A stretch of 38,948 nt of DNA from Verrucomicrobiota bacterium (GTDB lineage: Bacteria; Verrucomicrobiota; Verrucomicrobiia; Chthoniobacterales; UBA10450), in the NCBI GenBank assembly GCA_902810735.1, contig CADDYX010000005.1, positions 1 to 38,948 of the forward strand, read 5' to 3'. This document shows positions 1 to 8,203 of the stretch, in pieces. The stretch's first letter is position 1, and the number at the start of each line of letters is the position of its first letter. The position numbers and the translations under genes were made by a program. The notes under the pieces are model-generated. The model had not been told where the DNA came from and did no database searches. It saw only the letters and a program-made list of their open reading frames with translations.

Positions 1-964
1 CAGCCGCGGCGGTCAGCGCCGCATCGGGCGAAAGACCGTGCGTTTTCGGACGGACGTAGGTGACCGCGAGCACCTCCGGGTTGGTCGTTTTCCAGTCGTG
101 GTTCGGCGTCACCCAATCGAAGCTCACGTCGGCATCGGTCAGCACGATGTCTTTGTTGTCTACGATATCGTAGAAGTAGACCTGAATCTTCACCTTGGTG
201 TGGTCGATGATTTCGTTCGGCCGCACCTTGATCGACACGCGCAGCGTCAGGTTCGTCTCCGCGTCGGGATCCTCGTTCTGCGTGATCGATGCGTCGGTAA
301 TTCCGAAGCTCGAGCCGTAAGGAATTCCGTCGGAATCGTCACGCGCACCCGCATCGAGCGGTGAAACGCCGGCGAGCCCCGGCCCGGCAGCGACGGTCGA
401 CGCGGCAGCAGGCGCCGGTACGCCCATTTTCAGCTTCATGTCAGCCAACTCGTAAAGCGCGCCCGCCGATGGGCCGATCTCCTGGATCTTGCGCCACGCT
501 TCGTTCGAGCGGTCAAACGACTGGATCGATTCGTAAATCATCGCCATTTCGGCGAGCACGTTCGCGTTCTTCGGATCGCGCTGCGATGCTTCCTGCAAAC
601 GTGCGAGCGCCGTTGCGGTATCGCCCCGCTCGCGCATCGCCGTCGCCTCCTTGAGCAAACGATCGGCAGTCGATAGGGCGGCCGCGCTCGGCGTTCTCTG
701 GGTCGTCGCCGCGGGCGCTGCCGAAGCGACGGCAGCGGCACTCGGGTTCGTCGCCGCGGCGGGCGGCGGAGAAGCTTTCGTTTTCGCTGCGGGAGCCGTC
801 GTGATCGTCGGATGGCGAAGCGCATAAGCAGCGCGCGCCTTGTTCGCGTAATAGAAACCGACAGCCGCAATTTCGACGGCACCAAAGAGCGCAACCAGCC
901 CGATTGCGATCGCAAAAATGCGATCGGGTCGCTGCGGGCCGAGTGGCATGGCTGGAACAGTCAT
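1..964 (-). CDS. membrane-anchored TPR-like protein (3' end beyond left edge)
   Basis: A minus-strand open frame runs from an ATG at 964 to the window edge without a stop, so 321 codons are visible and the C-terminus is missing. Residues about 16-37 form one hydrophobic membrane segment after a short basic start, which suggests an inner-membrane anchor with the rest outside. An Ala/Pro/Thr-rich linker follows (about 50-95), then about 80 residues of helical, TPR-like sequence (pattern ALARLQEASQRDPKNANVL). The last visible part is richer in beta-type sequence with many charged residues. The ATG directly abuts the TAA of the ACT-domain gene (TAAATG), so the two are probably co-translated. A second ATG five codons downstream is possible. 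I do not recognise a specific family; a scaffold or envelope-assembly role is only a guess. Confidence 0.75.
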   Translation of the reverse strand, partial: MTVPAMPLGPQRPDRIFAIAIGLVALFGAVEIAAVGFYYANKARAAYALRHPTITTAPAAKTKASPPPAAATNPSAAAVASAAPAATTQRTPSAAALSTADRLLKEATAMRERGDTATALARLQEASQRDPKNANVLAEMAMIYESIQSFDRSNEAWRKIQEIGPSAGALYELADMKLKMGVPAPAAASTVAAGPGLAGVSPLDAGARDDSDGIPYGSSFGITDASITQNEDPDAETNLTLRVSIKVRPNEIIDHTKVKIQVYFYDIVDNKDIVLTDADVSFDWVTPNHDWKTTNPEVLAVTYVRPKTHGLSPDAALTAAA

Positions 965-1435
965 TTAGCGCGAGAGATCGGTCTGGCTCAAAAGCCGGAA
1001 GCCTTCACCCTGGAGGACGGATGAGGCGCATTCCGCGTCGTCGACGTGGACGGCGAGCGCGGCGTAGCCGCGCGGCCGGGTGAGGAGCGGATAACTAAAA
1101 TGCACATTCACCTCCGCCATCAGGAGTGCGGCGAGCAGCTTCACCAGTTCGGTCGCTACTTCGCGAAGCTCCACCACCAGCATCGAGCAGACGCCAAACG
1201 CAACATCGTTTTTGCGAAAAACCTCCTCCACCTGCTCGGGGTCGCTGACCACAATCCGCGCGATCGCCGAATCGGTCGTCTCCGAAACGCTCAACGCGAT
1301 CACGTGCGTGCCATGGGTATGGAGCAGCTTCACGATCTCGAGCAACGCGCCGACCTTGCTCGGCAGAAAAACCGAGAACTGCTTCACGGCCGGTCCGTGA
1401 ATTCCAGATGTCGTTTCCGGTAAATCGAGAGCCAT
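965..1435 (-). CDS. stand-alone ACT-domain protein
   Basis: This encodes 156 residues with two consecutive ACT-like beta-alpha-beta-beta-alpha-beta units and no catalytic domain. The first starts near residue 18 (QFSVFLPSKVGALLEIVKLL), and its G-A-L-L-E-I segment is the usual ligand-binding turn. The second follows at about 80-150. ACT domains bind amino acids or other small ligands; two-ACT proteins without an enzyme are usually presumed regulatory. The open frame extends upstream to 1810, but that extension lies antisense to lysS and has no ACT similarity, so the ATG at 1435 (MALDLPETT) is preferred. No strong Shine-Dalgarno sequence is seen. The gene immediately precedes the membrane TPR gene and is divergent from lysS. 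Ligand and target cannot be read from the sequence. Confidence 0.8.
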   Translation of the reverse strand: MALDLPETTSGIHGPAVKQFSVFLPSKVGALLEIVKLLHTHGTHVIALSVSETTDSAIARIVVSDPEQVEEVFRKNDVAFGVCSMLVVELREVATELVKLLAALLMAEVNVHFSYPLLTRPRGYAALAVHVDDAECASSVLQGEGFRLLSQTDLSR

Positions 1436-1478
1436 GCAGGCAGGGTGGCGGCGGCGCCGGCAGGGCGGTCGCTGCCAG

Positions 1479-1508
1479 ACTATGTTATTGCGGCTGTTTT
1501 TTTTGCAA
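1479..1508 (-). promoter_or_regulatory. weak candidate promoter for the ACT/TPR gene pair
   Basis: On the minus strand a TTGCAA (1508-1503) and a CATAGT (1484-1479) are spaced 18 bases apart, each matching the sigma-70 boxes at four of six positions. They lie in the 180-base divergent gap between the ACT gene and lysS, 44 bases upstream of the ACT start. An A8 run on the minus strand (1504-1497) overlaps the -35 box by two bases and runs into the spacer. This is consensus matching by eye only. Confidence 0.25.
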
Positions 1509-1615
1509 ACGAATACTCGGCGCTCCCGCCGTGGACGGTGATTAGTTCGCTGTTGGACTGCTGACCGATTCGCGCTGTTCATTTTTTCGCGCCGTTTTAG
1601 AGTCGCTCCCGCCCG

Positions 1616-3064
1616 ATGGAACAGGAAAACGAGCTGATTGCGCTGCGCCGCCAGAAGCTCGACGCGCTGCGGCAGCTCGGCGTCTCTCCGTTCGGCCGCG
1701 CCTACGAAACATCCGGCACGATCGCGGAAGTACGCGCGCAATTCACTGAAGGCGCGACCTTCCGCATCGCCGGCCGGGTGACCGCGCATCGCGACATGGG
1801 CAAAAGCCATTTCGTCGATGTTCGCGATTCAACCGGGCGGATGCAGGTGTACGTGCAGGCAAAGGAGGTCGGCTCCGATGCGATGGCAGTTTTCGCGCTG
1901 GTCGACCTCGGTGATTTCGTCGGTGTCGAAGGCACGTGCTTCGTTACGAAAACGGGCGAGCCAACCTTGAAGGTGCAGAAGTTCGAGCTGCTCGCGAAAG
2001 CGCTCCGGCCGTTGCCGGAGAAGTGGCACGGCCTGCAGGATGTTGAAGCGCGTTACCGACATCGCTACCTCGATCTGCTGTCGAACGACGCATCGCGCGC
2101 CGTGTTCGAGAAGCGCATCGCGGTCATCCGCGAGATTCGCCGTTTCCTGGAAGCGCAGGGTTTTGTCGAAGTCGAGACGCCGATGCTGCAAACGGTCGCC
2201 GGCGGCGCGGCAGCGGAGCCGTTTCGCACTCATCATAAAGCGCTCGGGCTCGATCTGTATCTGCGCATCGCGCCGGAGCTTTACCTCAAGCGCCTGCTCG
2301 TCGGCGGATTCAACAAGGTGTTCGAGCTGAACCGGAACTTCCGGAACGAAGGCATCTCGCGGCGGCACAATCCGGAGTTCACGATGCTGGAAGCGTACTG
2401 GGCGTACGCCGATTTCGCCAAGATGGCGAACCTGGTCGAGGAGATGATCTGCCATCTGGCGCAGACGGTTTGCGGTTCGCTCGAGATTGAACACCGCGAC
2501 GCTGAAGGCAACGTAACGCGCAAGATCGATCTCTCTCGCCCGTGGCGGCGCGTCCGTTATCGCGATCTGCTGACGCAGATCGATCCGCAGTGGTTCGATT
2601 ATTCGCCGGAACGACGCCGCGAGCGCTGCCGCGAGTTAAACGTCGAGATCAGTCCCGAGATGGCGGATTACGAGGTGACGCAGCAGGTGTTCGAGAAGCT
2701 GGTCGAGGAGAAGACATTCGATCCGCTGTTCGTCACCCATTGCCCAAAAGAACTGGTGCCGCTGGCGAAACAAAACATCGACGACGATTCGCTGGTCGAC
2801 GTTTACGAGCTGATCATCAACGGCCAGGAAATTTCGCCTGGTTACTCGGAGCTGAACGATCCACTCGTGCAGCGCCAGCGCCTGCTCGACCAGGTCGGCC
2901 AGGAAACGCAGAATCTCGACGAAGAGTTCCTGCTTGCGCTCGAGCACGGGATGCCGCCAGCGGGCGGCATCGGCGTCGGCATCGACCGGCTGACGATGTT
3001 GCTCACCGGCGCAGAATCCATTCGCGACGTGATTCTGTTTCCGTTGCTGAAGCCAAAACGCTAG
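1616..3064 (+). CDS. lysS: lysine--tRNA ligase, class II
   Basis: This encodes 482 residues, close to the usual bacterial length of about 490-505. It charges tRNA-Lys with lysine in the cytoplasm. The N-terminal half carries the OB-fold anticodon-binding domain (about 45-145). The catalytic domain shows class II motif 1 around FVEVETPMLQ, motif 2 as FRNEGISRRHNPEFTMLE, and motif 3 as GIGVGIDRLTMLLTG near the C-terminus, which carries the conserved arginine. The ATG at 1616 gives the standard N-terminus; upstream is a 180-base divergent gap with no clear Shine-Dalgarno sequence. fabI follows 52 bases downstream on the same strand. A tRNA-Lys gene lies 22 kb away in the same window, with no evidence of linkage. 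Confident assignment. Confidence 0.97.
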   Translation: MEQENELIALRRQKLDALRQLGVSPFGRAYETSGTIAEVRAQFTEGATFRIAGRVTAHRDMGKSHFVDVRDSTGRMQVYVQAKEVGSDAMAVFALVDLGDFVGVEGTCFVTKTGEPTLKVQKFELLAKALRPLPEKWHGLQDVEARYRHRYLDLLSNDASRAVFEKRIAVIREIRRFLEAQGFVEVETPMLQTVAGGAAAEPFRTHHKALGLDLYLRIAPELYLKRLLVGGFNKVFELNRNFRNEGISRRHNPEFTMLEAYWAYADFAKMANLVEEMICHLAQTVCGSLEIEHRDAEGNVTRKIDLSRPWRRVRYRDLLTQIDPQWFDYSPERRRERCRELNVEISPEMADYEVTQQVFEKLVEEKTFDPLFVTHCPKELVPLAKQNIDDDSLVDVYELIINGQEISPGYSELNDPLVQRQRLLDQVGQETQNLDEEFLLALEHGMPPAGGIGVGIDRLTMLLTGAESIRDVILFPLLKPKR

Positions 3065-3071
3065 CGGCTCG

Positions 3072-3094
3072 CGCGGCGCAGTTGCTTCGCCGCG
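3072..3094 (+). other. perfect 7-bp hairpin between lysS and fabI
   Basis: CGCGGCG (3072-3078) and CGCCGCG (3088-3094) form a perfect seven-base-pair stem with a nine-base loop, just after the lysS stop. There is no following T run, so it is not a classical intrinsic terminator. It could attenuate or protect the lysS end, or be chance in GC-rich DNA. Confidence 0.3.
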
Positions 3095-3116
3095 ACTACG
3101 GCGCGTATGCTTCGCG

Positions 3117-3893
3117 ATGCAGCCGCAGGTTCTTGCCGGAAAAGTTGGTGTCGTCTTCGGAGTCGCGAACAAGCGCAGCATCGCCTGGGCAATCGCGCAG
3201 GCGTGGGCAGCGGCCGGCGCGCGACTTGTTTTTAATTACCAAGGCGAGCGGCTGAAGGAGAACGTCGAGGAGCTGGTCGGCGAATTTGGCCAAAGCACGG
3301 CGCTTTATCCATGCGACGTCTCGAGTGATAGCGACATTGCGGCGTTTTTCGAGAAGCTGCGCGGCGAGACGGATCGCCTCGACCTGATGCTGCATTCGGT
3401 TGCGTTCGCGCCGAAAGAAGCGCTCGAGGGCGATTTCGTGAGCACGACGCGCGAGGCGTTTCGCACCGCTCATGACATTAGCGCGTACTCGCTCGTTGCA
3501 CTCGCGCGCGAGGCGGCGCCGCTGATGACGAACGGCGGCAGCATTCTGGCGATGACTTACTACGGCGCGGAGAAGGTCGTGCCGCACTACAATGTGATGG
3601 GCGTGGCGAAGGCATCGCTCGAGGCCAGCACGCGTTATCTCGCCTACGATCTCGGACCGAAGAAGATTCGCGTGAATTGCATCTCTGCCGGGCCGGTCAA
3701 CACGCTGGCGGCTCGCGGCATCAGCGGTTTTATGGCGATGATGAAGCATTACCAGGAACGTGCGCCGCTGAAGCGCAGTTGCGATCCAGCCGAGCTTGGA
3801 GCGACCGGCGTGTTCCTCGCGAGCGACGGCGGAGCCGCAATCACCGGACAGGTCATTTACGTCGACGGCGGTTATCAGATCATGGGGATGTGA
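3117..3893 (+). CDS. fabI: enoyl-[acyl-carrier-protein] reductase (NADH), FabI type
   Basis: This encodes 258 residues, the normal FabI length. It catalyses the last reduction of each fatty-acid elongation round, enoyl-ACP to acyl-ACP, and is the family targeted by triclosan. It is an atypical short-chain dehydrogenase: the N-terminus has the FabI nucleotide-binding stretch GVANKRSIAWAIAQ. The catalytic region has Tyr148 (TYYGAEKVVPHY), Tyr158 and Lys165 in the Y-x6-K arrangement typical of FabI (NVMGVAKASLEA). The C-terminus has GQVIYVDGGYQIMGM. The ATG at 3117 sits 52 bases after lysS. A small ABM-like gene starts five bases after the stop, so fabI probably leads or belongs to a run that continues to 5585. 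Confidence 0.96.
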   Translation: MQPQVLAGKVGVVFGVANKRSIAWAIAQAWAAAGARLVFNYQGERLKENVEELVGEFGQSTALYPCDVSSDSDIAAFFEKLRGETDRLDLMLHSVAFAPKEALEGDFVSTTREAFRTAHDISAYSLVALAREAAPLMTNGGSILAMTYYGAEKVVPHYNVMGVAKASLEASTRYLAYDLGPKKIRVNCISAGPVNTLAARGISGFMAMMKHYQERAPLKRSCDPAELGATGVFLASDGGAAITGQVIYVDGGYQIMGM

Positions 3894-3897
3894 TCGA

Positions 3898-4209
3898 ATG
3901 ATTGCGCGAATCTGGCACGGCTGGACGAAGGCAAATGACGCGCCGGCGTACGAAGAGATGCTGCGCAGCGAAATCCTGCCGGGAATCGAACGCCGAAACA
4001 TTCCCGGATATCGCGGCGCGGAGTTGTTTGTGCGCGACGGCGGCGCTGAAGTAGAATTCGTCACTCTGCTGCGGTTTGAAAACATGGCCGCTGTCGCGGC
4101 ATTCGCCGGCGCCGACGAAACCAAACCGGTGATCTATCCGAAGGCCGAACCGCTGCTGACGCGAATGGACGAGCGTTCCCGACATTACCGCGTCGTCGCG
4201 CTCGCCTGA
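3898..4209 (+). CDS. small ABM-like (antibiotic biosynthesis monooxygenase fold) protein
   Basis: This encodes 103 residues in a single ferredoxin-like alpha/beta domain. It opens with IARIWHGWT and continues through a helix with DAPAYEEMLRSEILPGI. A strand follows with GYRGAELFVRDGG, then EFVTLLRFENMAAVAAFAG, and it ends with conserved charged residues. This is the pattern of the dimeric alpha-beta barrel ABM superfamily, whose members range from monooxygenases to heme- or quinone-related enzymes; no substrate can be named. The ATG at 3898 follows the fabI stop by four bases and has a GGGGAT motif about nine bases upstream. The FAD oxidase gene starts two bases after its stop, so the three genes are probably co-transcribed. 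Confidence 0.75.
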   Translation: MIARIWHGWTKANDAPAYEEMLRSEILPGIERRNIPGYRGAELFVRDGGAEVEFVTLLRFENMAAVAAFAGADETKPVIYPKAEPLLTRMDERSRHYRVVALA

Positions 4210-4211
4210 CG

Positions 4212-5585
4212 ATGGCGCTCGCCGACGAATTGCGGCGTTTGCTCGCAGACGAGATCGTCGCCGATGACGCGGAGACGCTCGCCGCGCATTCCGGCGATAA
4301 GTGGTTTGCGGCCGAACAACCGGAGGTCGTCGTTTTCGCCGAGAGGACGGAGCAGGTGCGTGCGCTGCTGCGCTTCGCGAACGAGCACCATGTCGCGGTG
4401 ACGGCTCGCGGTGCCGGCTACGGTTATGTCGGTGGTTGCGTCCCGGTGCGCCGCGGGATTGCGCTCTCGCTCGCGCGGATGAATCGCATCCGCGAGATCA
4501 ACTTCGCCGACGCGGTCGCGATCGTGGAGCCGGGCGTAATCACCGGGCAATTGCAGCGCGCCGTGCGAAAGCAAAAGCTGTTTTATCCGCCTGACCCAGC
4601 CAGCCTGGAGAACTGCACGATCGGCGGCAACGTGGCTACGAATGCCGGCGGGCCGCGGTGTTTGAAGTACGGCGTAACGCGAAATTACGTGGTCGGACTG
4701 GAGATTGTGCTCGCGAACGGCGACCTCCTGCGCACCGGCGGTCGCGTTCACAAAAACAAAACCGGTTTCGACCTGACCGGGTTGTTTGTCGGCTCGGAAG
4801 GAATGCTCGGCGTCGTGACGGAAATTACCGTCCGCCTAATTCCTCACCCGCCGGCGCGGGCAACGCTTTCCGCTGCGTTCGACACGATGCAGGAAGCGGC
4901 GGCGGCGGTGCAGGAAATTTTCGCGCGCGGCTTTCTGCCGTCATCGCTCGAGATCGCTGATCACTTCGTGCTCGAAGCTGCGCGGCGTGACGTCGGCACG
5001 GCGTCGGTGCCGGCCGGCAACGCGCATCTGCTCGTCGATGTCGATGGCCAGCTGGAGAGCGTCAGAGTCGAGATCGAATTGCTGCGCGAAATCGTGGAGG
5101 CGCGCCGCCCAAACTACGTCGAAGTCGCGACGGAAGAAGCTGATTGCGAGAAGCTGTGGGCGCTGCGCCGGCAGTTCAGCAACTCGCTTCGCGCAACCGG
5201 CCTGACCAAGCTGAACCAGGACATCGTCGTGCCGCGCAGCCATCTCGTGGATCTCGTCGAATTCGCGGAACATCTTCGCGCGAAATACGGATTTCCCGTC
5301 GCGACATTCGGCCATGCCGGCGACGGCAACATTCACGTCAACATCATGGCCGATCGGTACAACCGCGAGGCTGCGGTGCGCGAGCAGGTGGAACACGCGC
5401 TCGACGATTTGTTTCAACAGGTGCTCGCGTGGGGTGGAGTGATCACCGGTGAGCACGGAATCGGATTGGCGAAAAAGCGGTGGTGGCCGCAGGCGACAAG
5501 CGATGTCTCGCGCGAGCTGCATCGCGCGCTGAAACGCACGCTCGATCCGAATGGGATTCTCAATCCCGGTAAGTTTCTGGATTAG
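4212..5585 (+). CDS. FAD-linked oxidase, GlcD / D-lactate dehydrogenase type
   Basis: This encodes 457 residues, typical of GlcD-type FAD enzymes that oxidise 2-hydroxy acids such as glycolate or D-lactate. The PCMH-type FAD-binding domain spans about 35-215 with GAGYGYVGG, the adenine-binding stretch GGNVATNAGGPRCLKYGV, and VGSEGMLGVVTEITV. The C-terminal cap has the family signatures FGHAGDGNIHVNIM and GEHGIGLAKKRW, which contribute the substrate-site histidines. No GlcE or GlcF partner or Fe-S subunit lies next to it, so the electron acceptor is unknown. The ATG at 4212 is two bases after the ABM gene. The stop overlaps the stop of the convergent EEP gene by four bases. The exact substrate is not determinable here, so no symbol is given. 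Confidence 0.88.
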   Translation: MALADELRRLLADEIVADDAETLAAHSGDKWFAAEQPEVVVFAERTEQVRALLRFANEHHVAVTARGAGYGYVGGCVPVRRGIALSLARMNRIREINFADAVAIVEPGVITGQLQRAVRKQKLFYPPDPASLENCTIGGNVATNAGGPRCLKYGVTRNYVVGLEIVLANGDLLRTGGRVHKNKTGFDLTGLFVGSEGMLGVVTEITVRLIPHPPARATLSAAFDTMQEAAAAVQEIFARGFLPSSLEIADHFVLEAARRDVGTASVPAGNAHLLVDVDGQLESVRVEIELLREIVEARRPNYVEVATEEADCEKLWALRRQFSNSLRATGLTKLNQDIVVPRSHLVDLVEFAEHLRAKYGFPVATFGHAGDGNIHVNIMADRYNREAAVREQVEHALDDLFQQVLAWGGVITGEHGIGLAKKRWWPQATSDVSRELHRALKRTLDPNGILNPGKFLD

Positions 5586-6490
5586 CGCGACGACACTGCG
5601 AACGAGAGCGTCGCGTTGACCGGGCGGTGATCGCTTGATTGCGGCGCCGTTTCGCTGACCCACGCGCGCACCAGTGTTGCGCCGCGAAAGAAGATATGAT
5701 CGAAGCACGCGGGCGGAAACCGCTGGTCCGGCGGCAGCGTGATGCGGCTTGCGGCGGGGACATTCTGCCACGCCCAGGAAAATCCAGCGTTCGTCAGCGT
5801 CGGCACGGTCTTCTCGCCCGCAAAACGCCGATCGTCAGGCGCGGTGTTGAAGTCGCCGCCGACAACGCACGCGATTTGGCCCATCTTTCCGTACGCCGCT
5901 GTCATGGCGCTGATGTGCGAAGTGAGCTGGCGGAGAGACTCCTCGCGAAGGCGCATGTTCTCGTGAATTTCGCCGCGGTTGCTTTTCAGATGCAGCGCAT
6001 AAACCAGCAGCACCTTGCCGGGCGCGACATCGTAGGCAGCGAAGGCGAACCCGCGCGGCGGCGTGATTGGGTCGCCCGATTTCCACAACTCTGCCCACGC
6101 GCTAATCGGCTGCAGCCGGCTGGCGATTGCGACCTGCTGCGCCTCGTGCTGGCCTTCGCGCGGCGGAAAGTTCGAACAGACGTCGACTTTGAACCCCCGC
6201 AGCGGCTGCACGGCGAGCTCGGCGTTGTGCCAATCGCGAACCTCTTCCATTGCGACGACGTCTGAGGAAAACTGCGCAATATCACGATGCACTTCGCGGA
6301 CCTGGCGCTTCTCCTCGGCGGCCGAAGCATTTGGTCGCCGACCGGGAAACCACTGGATGTTCCAGAACGTGACGGTGATCGATGGCTGCGGCTGGCCGGC
6401 CGGCGGAGCGGCATTGTTCGGCGACTGCGCAGCAGCGATGGTTGCGCTCGCGGCGATCACGATCGCGAGCGCGCGTCCGCTGCACTTCAT
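5582..6490 (-). CDS. secreted endonuclease/exonuclease/phosphatase (EEP) family protein
   Basis: This encodes 302 residues with an N-terminal signal peptide (about 1-22, cleavage likely near AAAQS), so it acts outside the cytoplasmic membrane. The EEP fold is marked by TFWNIQWFPG (Asn44), MEEVRDW with the metal-binding glutamate near residue 82, GGDFNTAP about two thirds along, and SSDHRPVNATL near the end with the catalytic Asp-His pair. This family includes DNase I-like nucleases, sphingomyelinases and sugar or lipid phosphatases; substrate is not predictable here. I chose the ATG at 6490; a TTG one codon upstream is also in frame. It starts 16 bases after the exosortase stop on the same strand and probably belongs to that operon. 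Its 3' end overlaps the convergent FAD oxidase by four bases. Confidence 0.85.
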   Translation of the reverse strand: MKCSGRALAIVIAASATIAAAQSPNNAAPPAGQPQPSITVTFWNIQWFPGRRPNASAAEEKRQVREVHRDIAQFSSDVVAMEEVRDWHNAELAVQPLRGFKVDVCSNFPPREGQHEAQQVAIASRLQPISAWAELWKSGDPITPPRGFAFAAYDVAPGKVLLVYALHLKSNRGEIHENMRLREESLRQLTSHISAMTAAYGKMGQIACVVGGDFNTAPDDRRFAGEKTVPTLTNAGFSWAWQNVPAASRITLPPDQRFPPACFDHIFFRGATLVRAWVSETAPQSSDHRPVNATLSFAVSSR

Positions 6491-6506
6491 CAATGACAGA
6501 CGCCGC

Positions 6507-8069
6507 TCAACCCGGCTTCACGATGCGGCTGAGCTGCTCTCGCGCGGCTGCTTCGGCGGCAGCATCATCGTTGTAACCCCACGCCACAATTTCGAGCATC
6601 TGAGTCCCGACATCGCGCTTGCCTTGCTTGACCGCCTCCAGTCGCCCGGCAGCGGTCCAGTTTTCCGTATCCGACGCTGATTGCCGCTGCACCGTTCCAT
6701 CCCAGTAGCAGTAAAACACGTGCAGCGTTTCACCGTGGCTCTCGAAGACGTAGGATCGGATCGGTAACGCGACACCGTTCACCATCAACACGCGATTGTG
6801 AGCGCCGCCGCGTTGCGACATGCCGCTGGCCGGAAGACAAACATCCGGCCGGTGGTTCTTCACGAACAATCCGGCGGTCCGACCGGGCAACCAGCGGAAG
6901 AAATACATCGTCCAATCGTGGCCATCCGCGGCTGTCCAGGTGCCACCGCCGCCCTCGTTGTAACGCAAGAGCTCCTGTGCCGATTCGGCGACCGGGATGA
7001 CTTTCCATGCGTTCGCGTTGGTCGGCCATTGAACGCGCCATGGCTGCAATCGCGCGGTCGCCGCTTCGTGCATGCCATACCAAATCTGCGTTGCGCCTTC
7101 AGCAGAAATTGCGATTGCGAGCAGCGCGATGCTGAGTAGTCGCGGAATGCGGAATGGCGCCAGCCGATGCGGCTGTTCTGCATGGATATCTGGCGACAGA
7201 TTGCGCCGCAGAAACATGCTGATTGCCCAGAGCCCAAACAGACATGCGACGAGGATCGTCATGCCGGCGGGATCGTGCCAGCTCTTGATGGCTTGCGAGC
7301 CGTGCTCCGCACCCAGCCAAACGAGCAGGAAGGTGCGCGCGAGGTTGCAGAAAAACGCGAGGAATGCGCCGGCCACTACCAGCACGATGCGGCGCAGCAG
7401 GTCGAAGTTGTAAAATTCGCCGAGGAACAGCGAGACCATGAGCGTCGCCTGTAAGGAGCGAATACCGGTGCACGCTTCATCGATTCCGACGAACCCGGAG
7501 CCGACCTCGATGACATTGCCGAGCTGAACCGCCGGAATGCCGATCAGGTTCAGGATTTCGACATTCATTCGCGCGTCGACGCGCATCAGCCCCTGAATCA
7601 CGAACTGTTCGAGCTGGGTCGGCCACGGGACTGCGACCAGAAAAAACAGAATCGGGAATGCAAGGTGGCGCAGCCAGCGCGGGCCGCCGCACAAGTAGAC
7701 GGCGCCAGACGTGACCGCGACCGCGGACGCCGCCATGATCCAGCTCATCAACCGCCAGTCAGGATTCGCCTCCTGAATCACCCGCACTGGCAGCAACAAA
7801 AGCGCGGCGCCGAGCATCAGCGCGATCGCGGCGCCACGACGCTTCGGGCGGATCGGCGCGGGCGCGGTTTGCACCCGCAGCCAGAACAGATAGACAGCCA
7901 GGAACGGGACCGTCCAGCCGTAGCCGTATTGCGGATTAACGCTCCACTCGAGGCGCAGCCGCGCAATCAGCTCCAGCCAGACGAGCGCGACCGCAGCAAC
8001 GCCGAGCCAATCCACGGAATGCGCAGCTTTCGCTTCGGAGACCGGTTGGGTGAGGGTTGCCGCGTTCAT
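6507..8069 (-). CDS. exosortase fused to a C-terminal EpsI domain
   Basis: This encodes 520 residues. The N-terminal half (about 20-290) is an integral membrane exosortase with about eight hydrophobic segments. It carries the catalytic triad: Cys200 in EACTGIRSL, Arg245 in NLARTFLLVW and His265 in SWHDPAGM. After a linker and one more membrane segment (about 308-325) comes an EpsI-type extracytoplasmic domain with VKNHRPDVCLPASGM (Cys411). Exosortases cleave and anchor PEP-CTERM-like sorting tails, usually in species with exopolysaccharide loci; EpsI fusions are known, for example in the XrtD class. No protein in this window ends in a recognisable PEP-CTERM tail. The frame is open upstream with an ATG at 8129 and a GTG at 8168; I prefer MNAATLTQP at 8069, just before the first membrane region. 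It is divergent from a membrane TPR gene. Confidence 0.92.
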   Translation of the reverse strand: MNAATLTQPVSEAKAAHSVDWLGVAAVALVWLELIARLRLEWSVNPQYGYGWTVPFLAVYLFWLRVQTAPAPIRPKRRGAAIALMLGAALLLLPVRVIQEANPDWRLMSWIMAASAVAVTSGAVYLCGGPRWLRHLAFPILFFLVAVPWPTQLEQFVIQGLMRVDARMNVEILNLIGIPAVQLGNVIEVGSGFVGIDEACTGIRSLQATLMVSLFLGEFYNFDLLRRIVLVVAGAFLAFFCNLARTFLLVWLGAEHGSQAIKSWHDPAGMTILVACLFGLWAISMFLRRNLSPDIHAEQPHRLAPFRIPRLLSIALLAIAISAEGATQIWYGMHEAATARLQPWRVQWPTNANAWKVIPVAESAQELLRYNEGGGGTWTAADGHDWTMYFFRWLPGRTAGLFVKNHRPDVCLPASGMSQRGGAHNRVLMVNGVALPIRSYVFESHGETLHVFYCYWDGTVQRQSASDTENWTAAGRLEAVKQGKRDVGTQMLEIVAWGYNDDAAAEAAAREQLSRIVKPG

Positions 8070-8203
8070 CTGCGCAAAGAACCGTCGAAATGAGCAGAAT
8101 ACGAGCCCGCGCAGCACCGGCGCGGACATTGCTGTAGGTTGTACCGCAGCAGCCAACCGCTGGCACACGTCACGGAGCCGCGATAGCGTAACACTTCATC
8201 ACT

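Noticed and set aside
1440-1504. GGCAG/CTGCC stem followed by a T8 run, considered as an intrinsic terminator on the plus strand.
   Set aside because: The stem is only 5 bp, the T run is over 15 bases away, and no plus-strand gene ends upstream.
1436-1810. Upstream extension of the ACT-protein frame.
   Set aside because: It covers the lysS promoter and start on the opposite strand and does not resemble ACT sequence.
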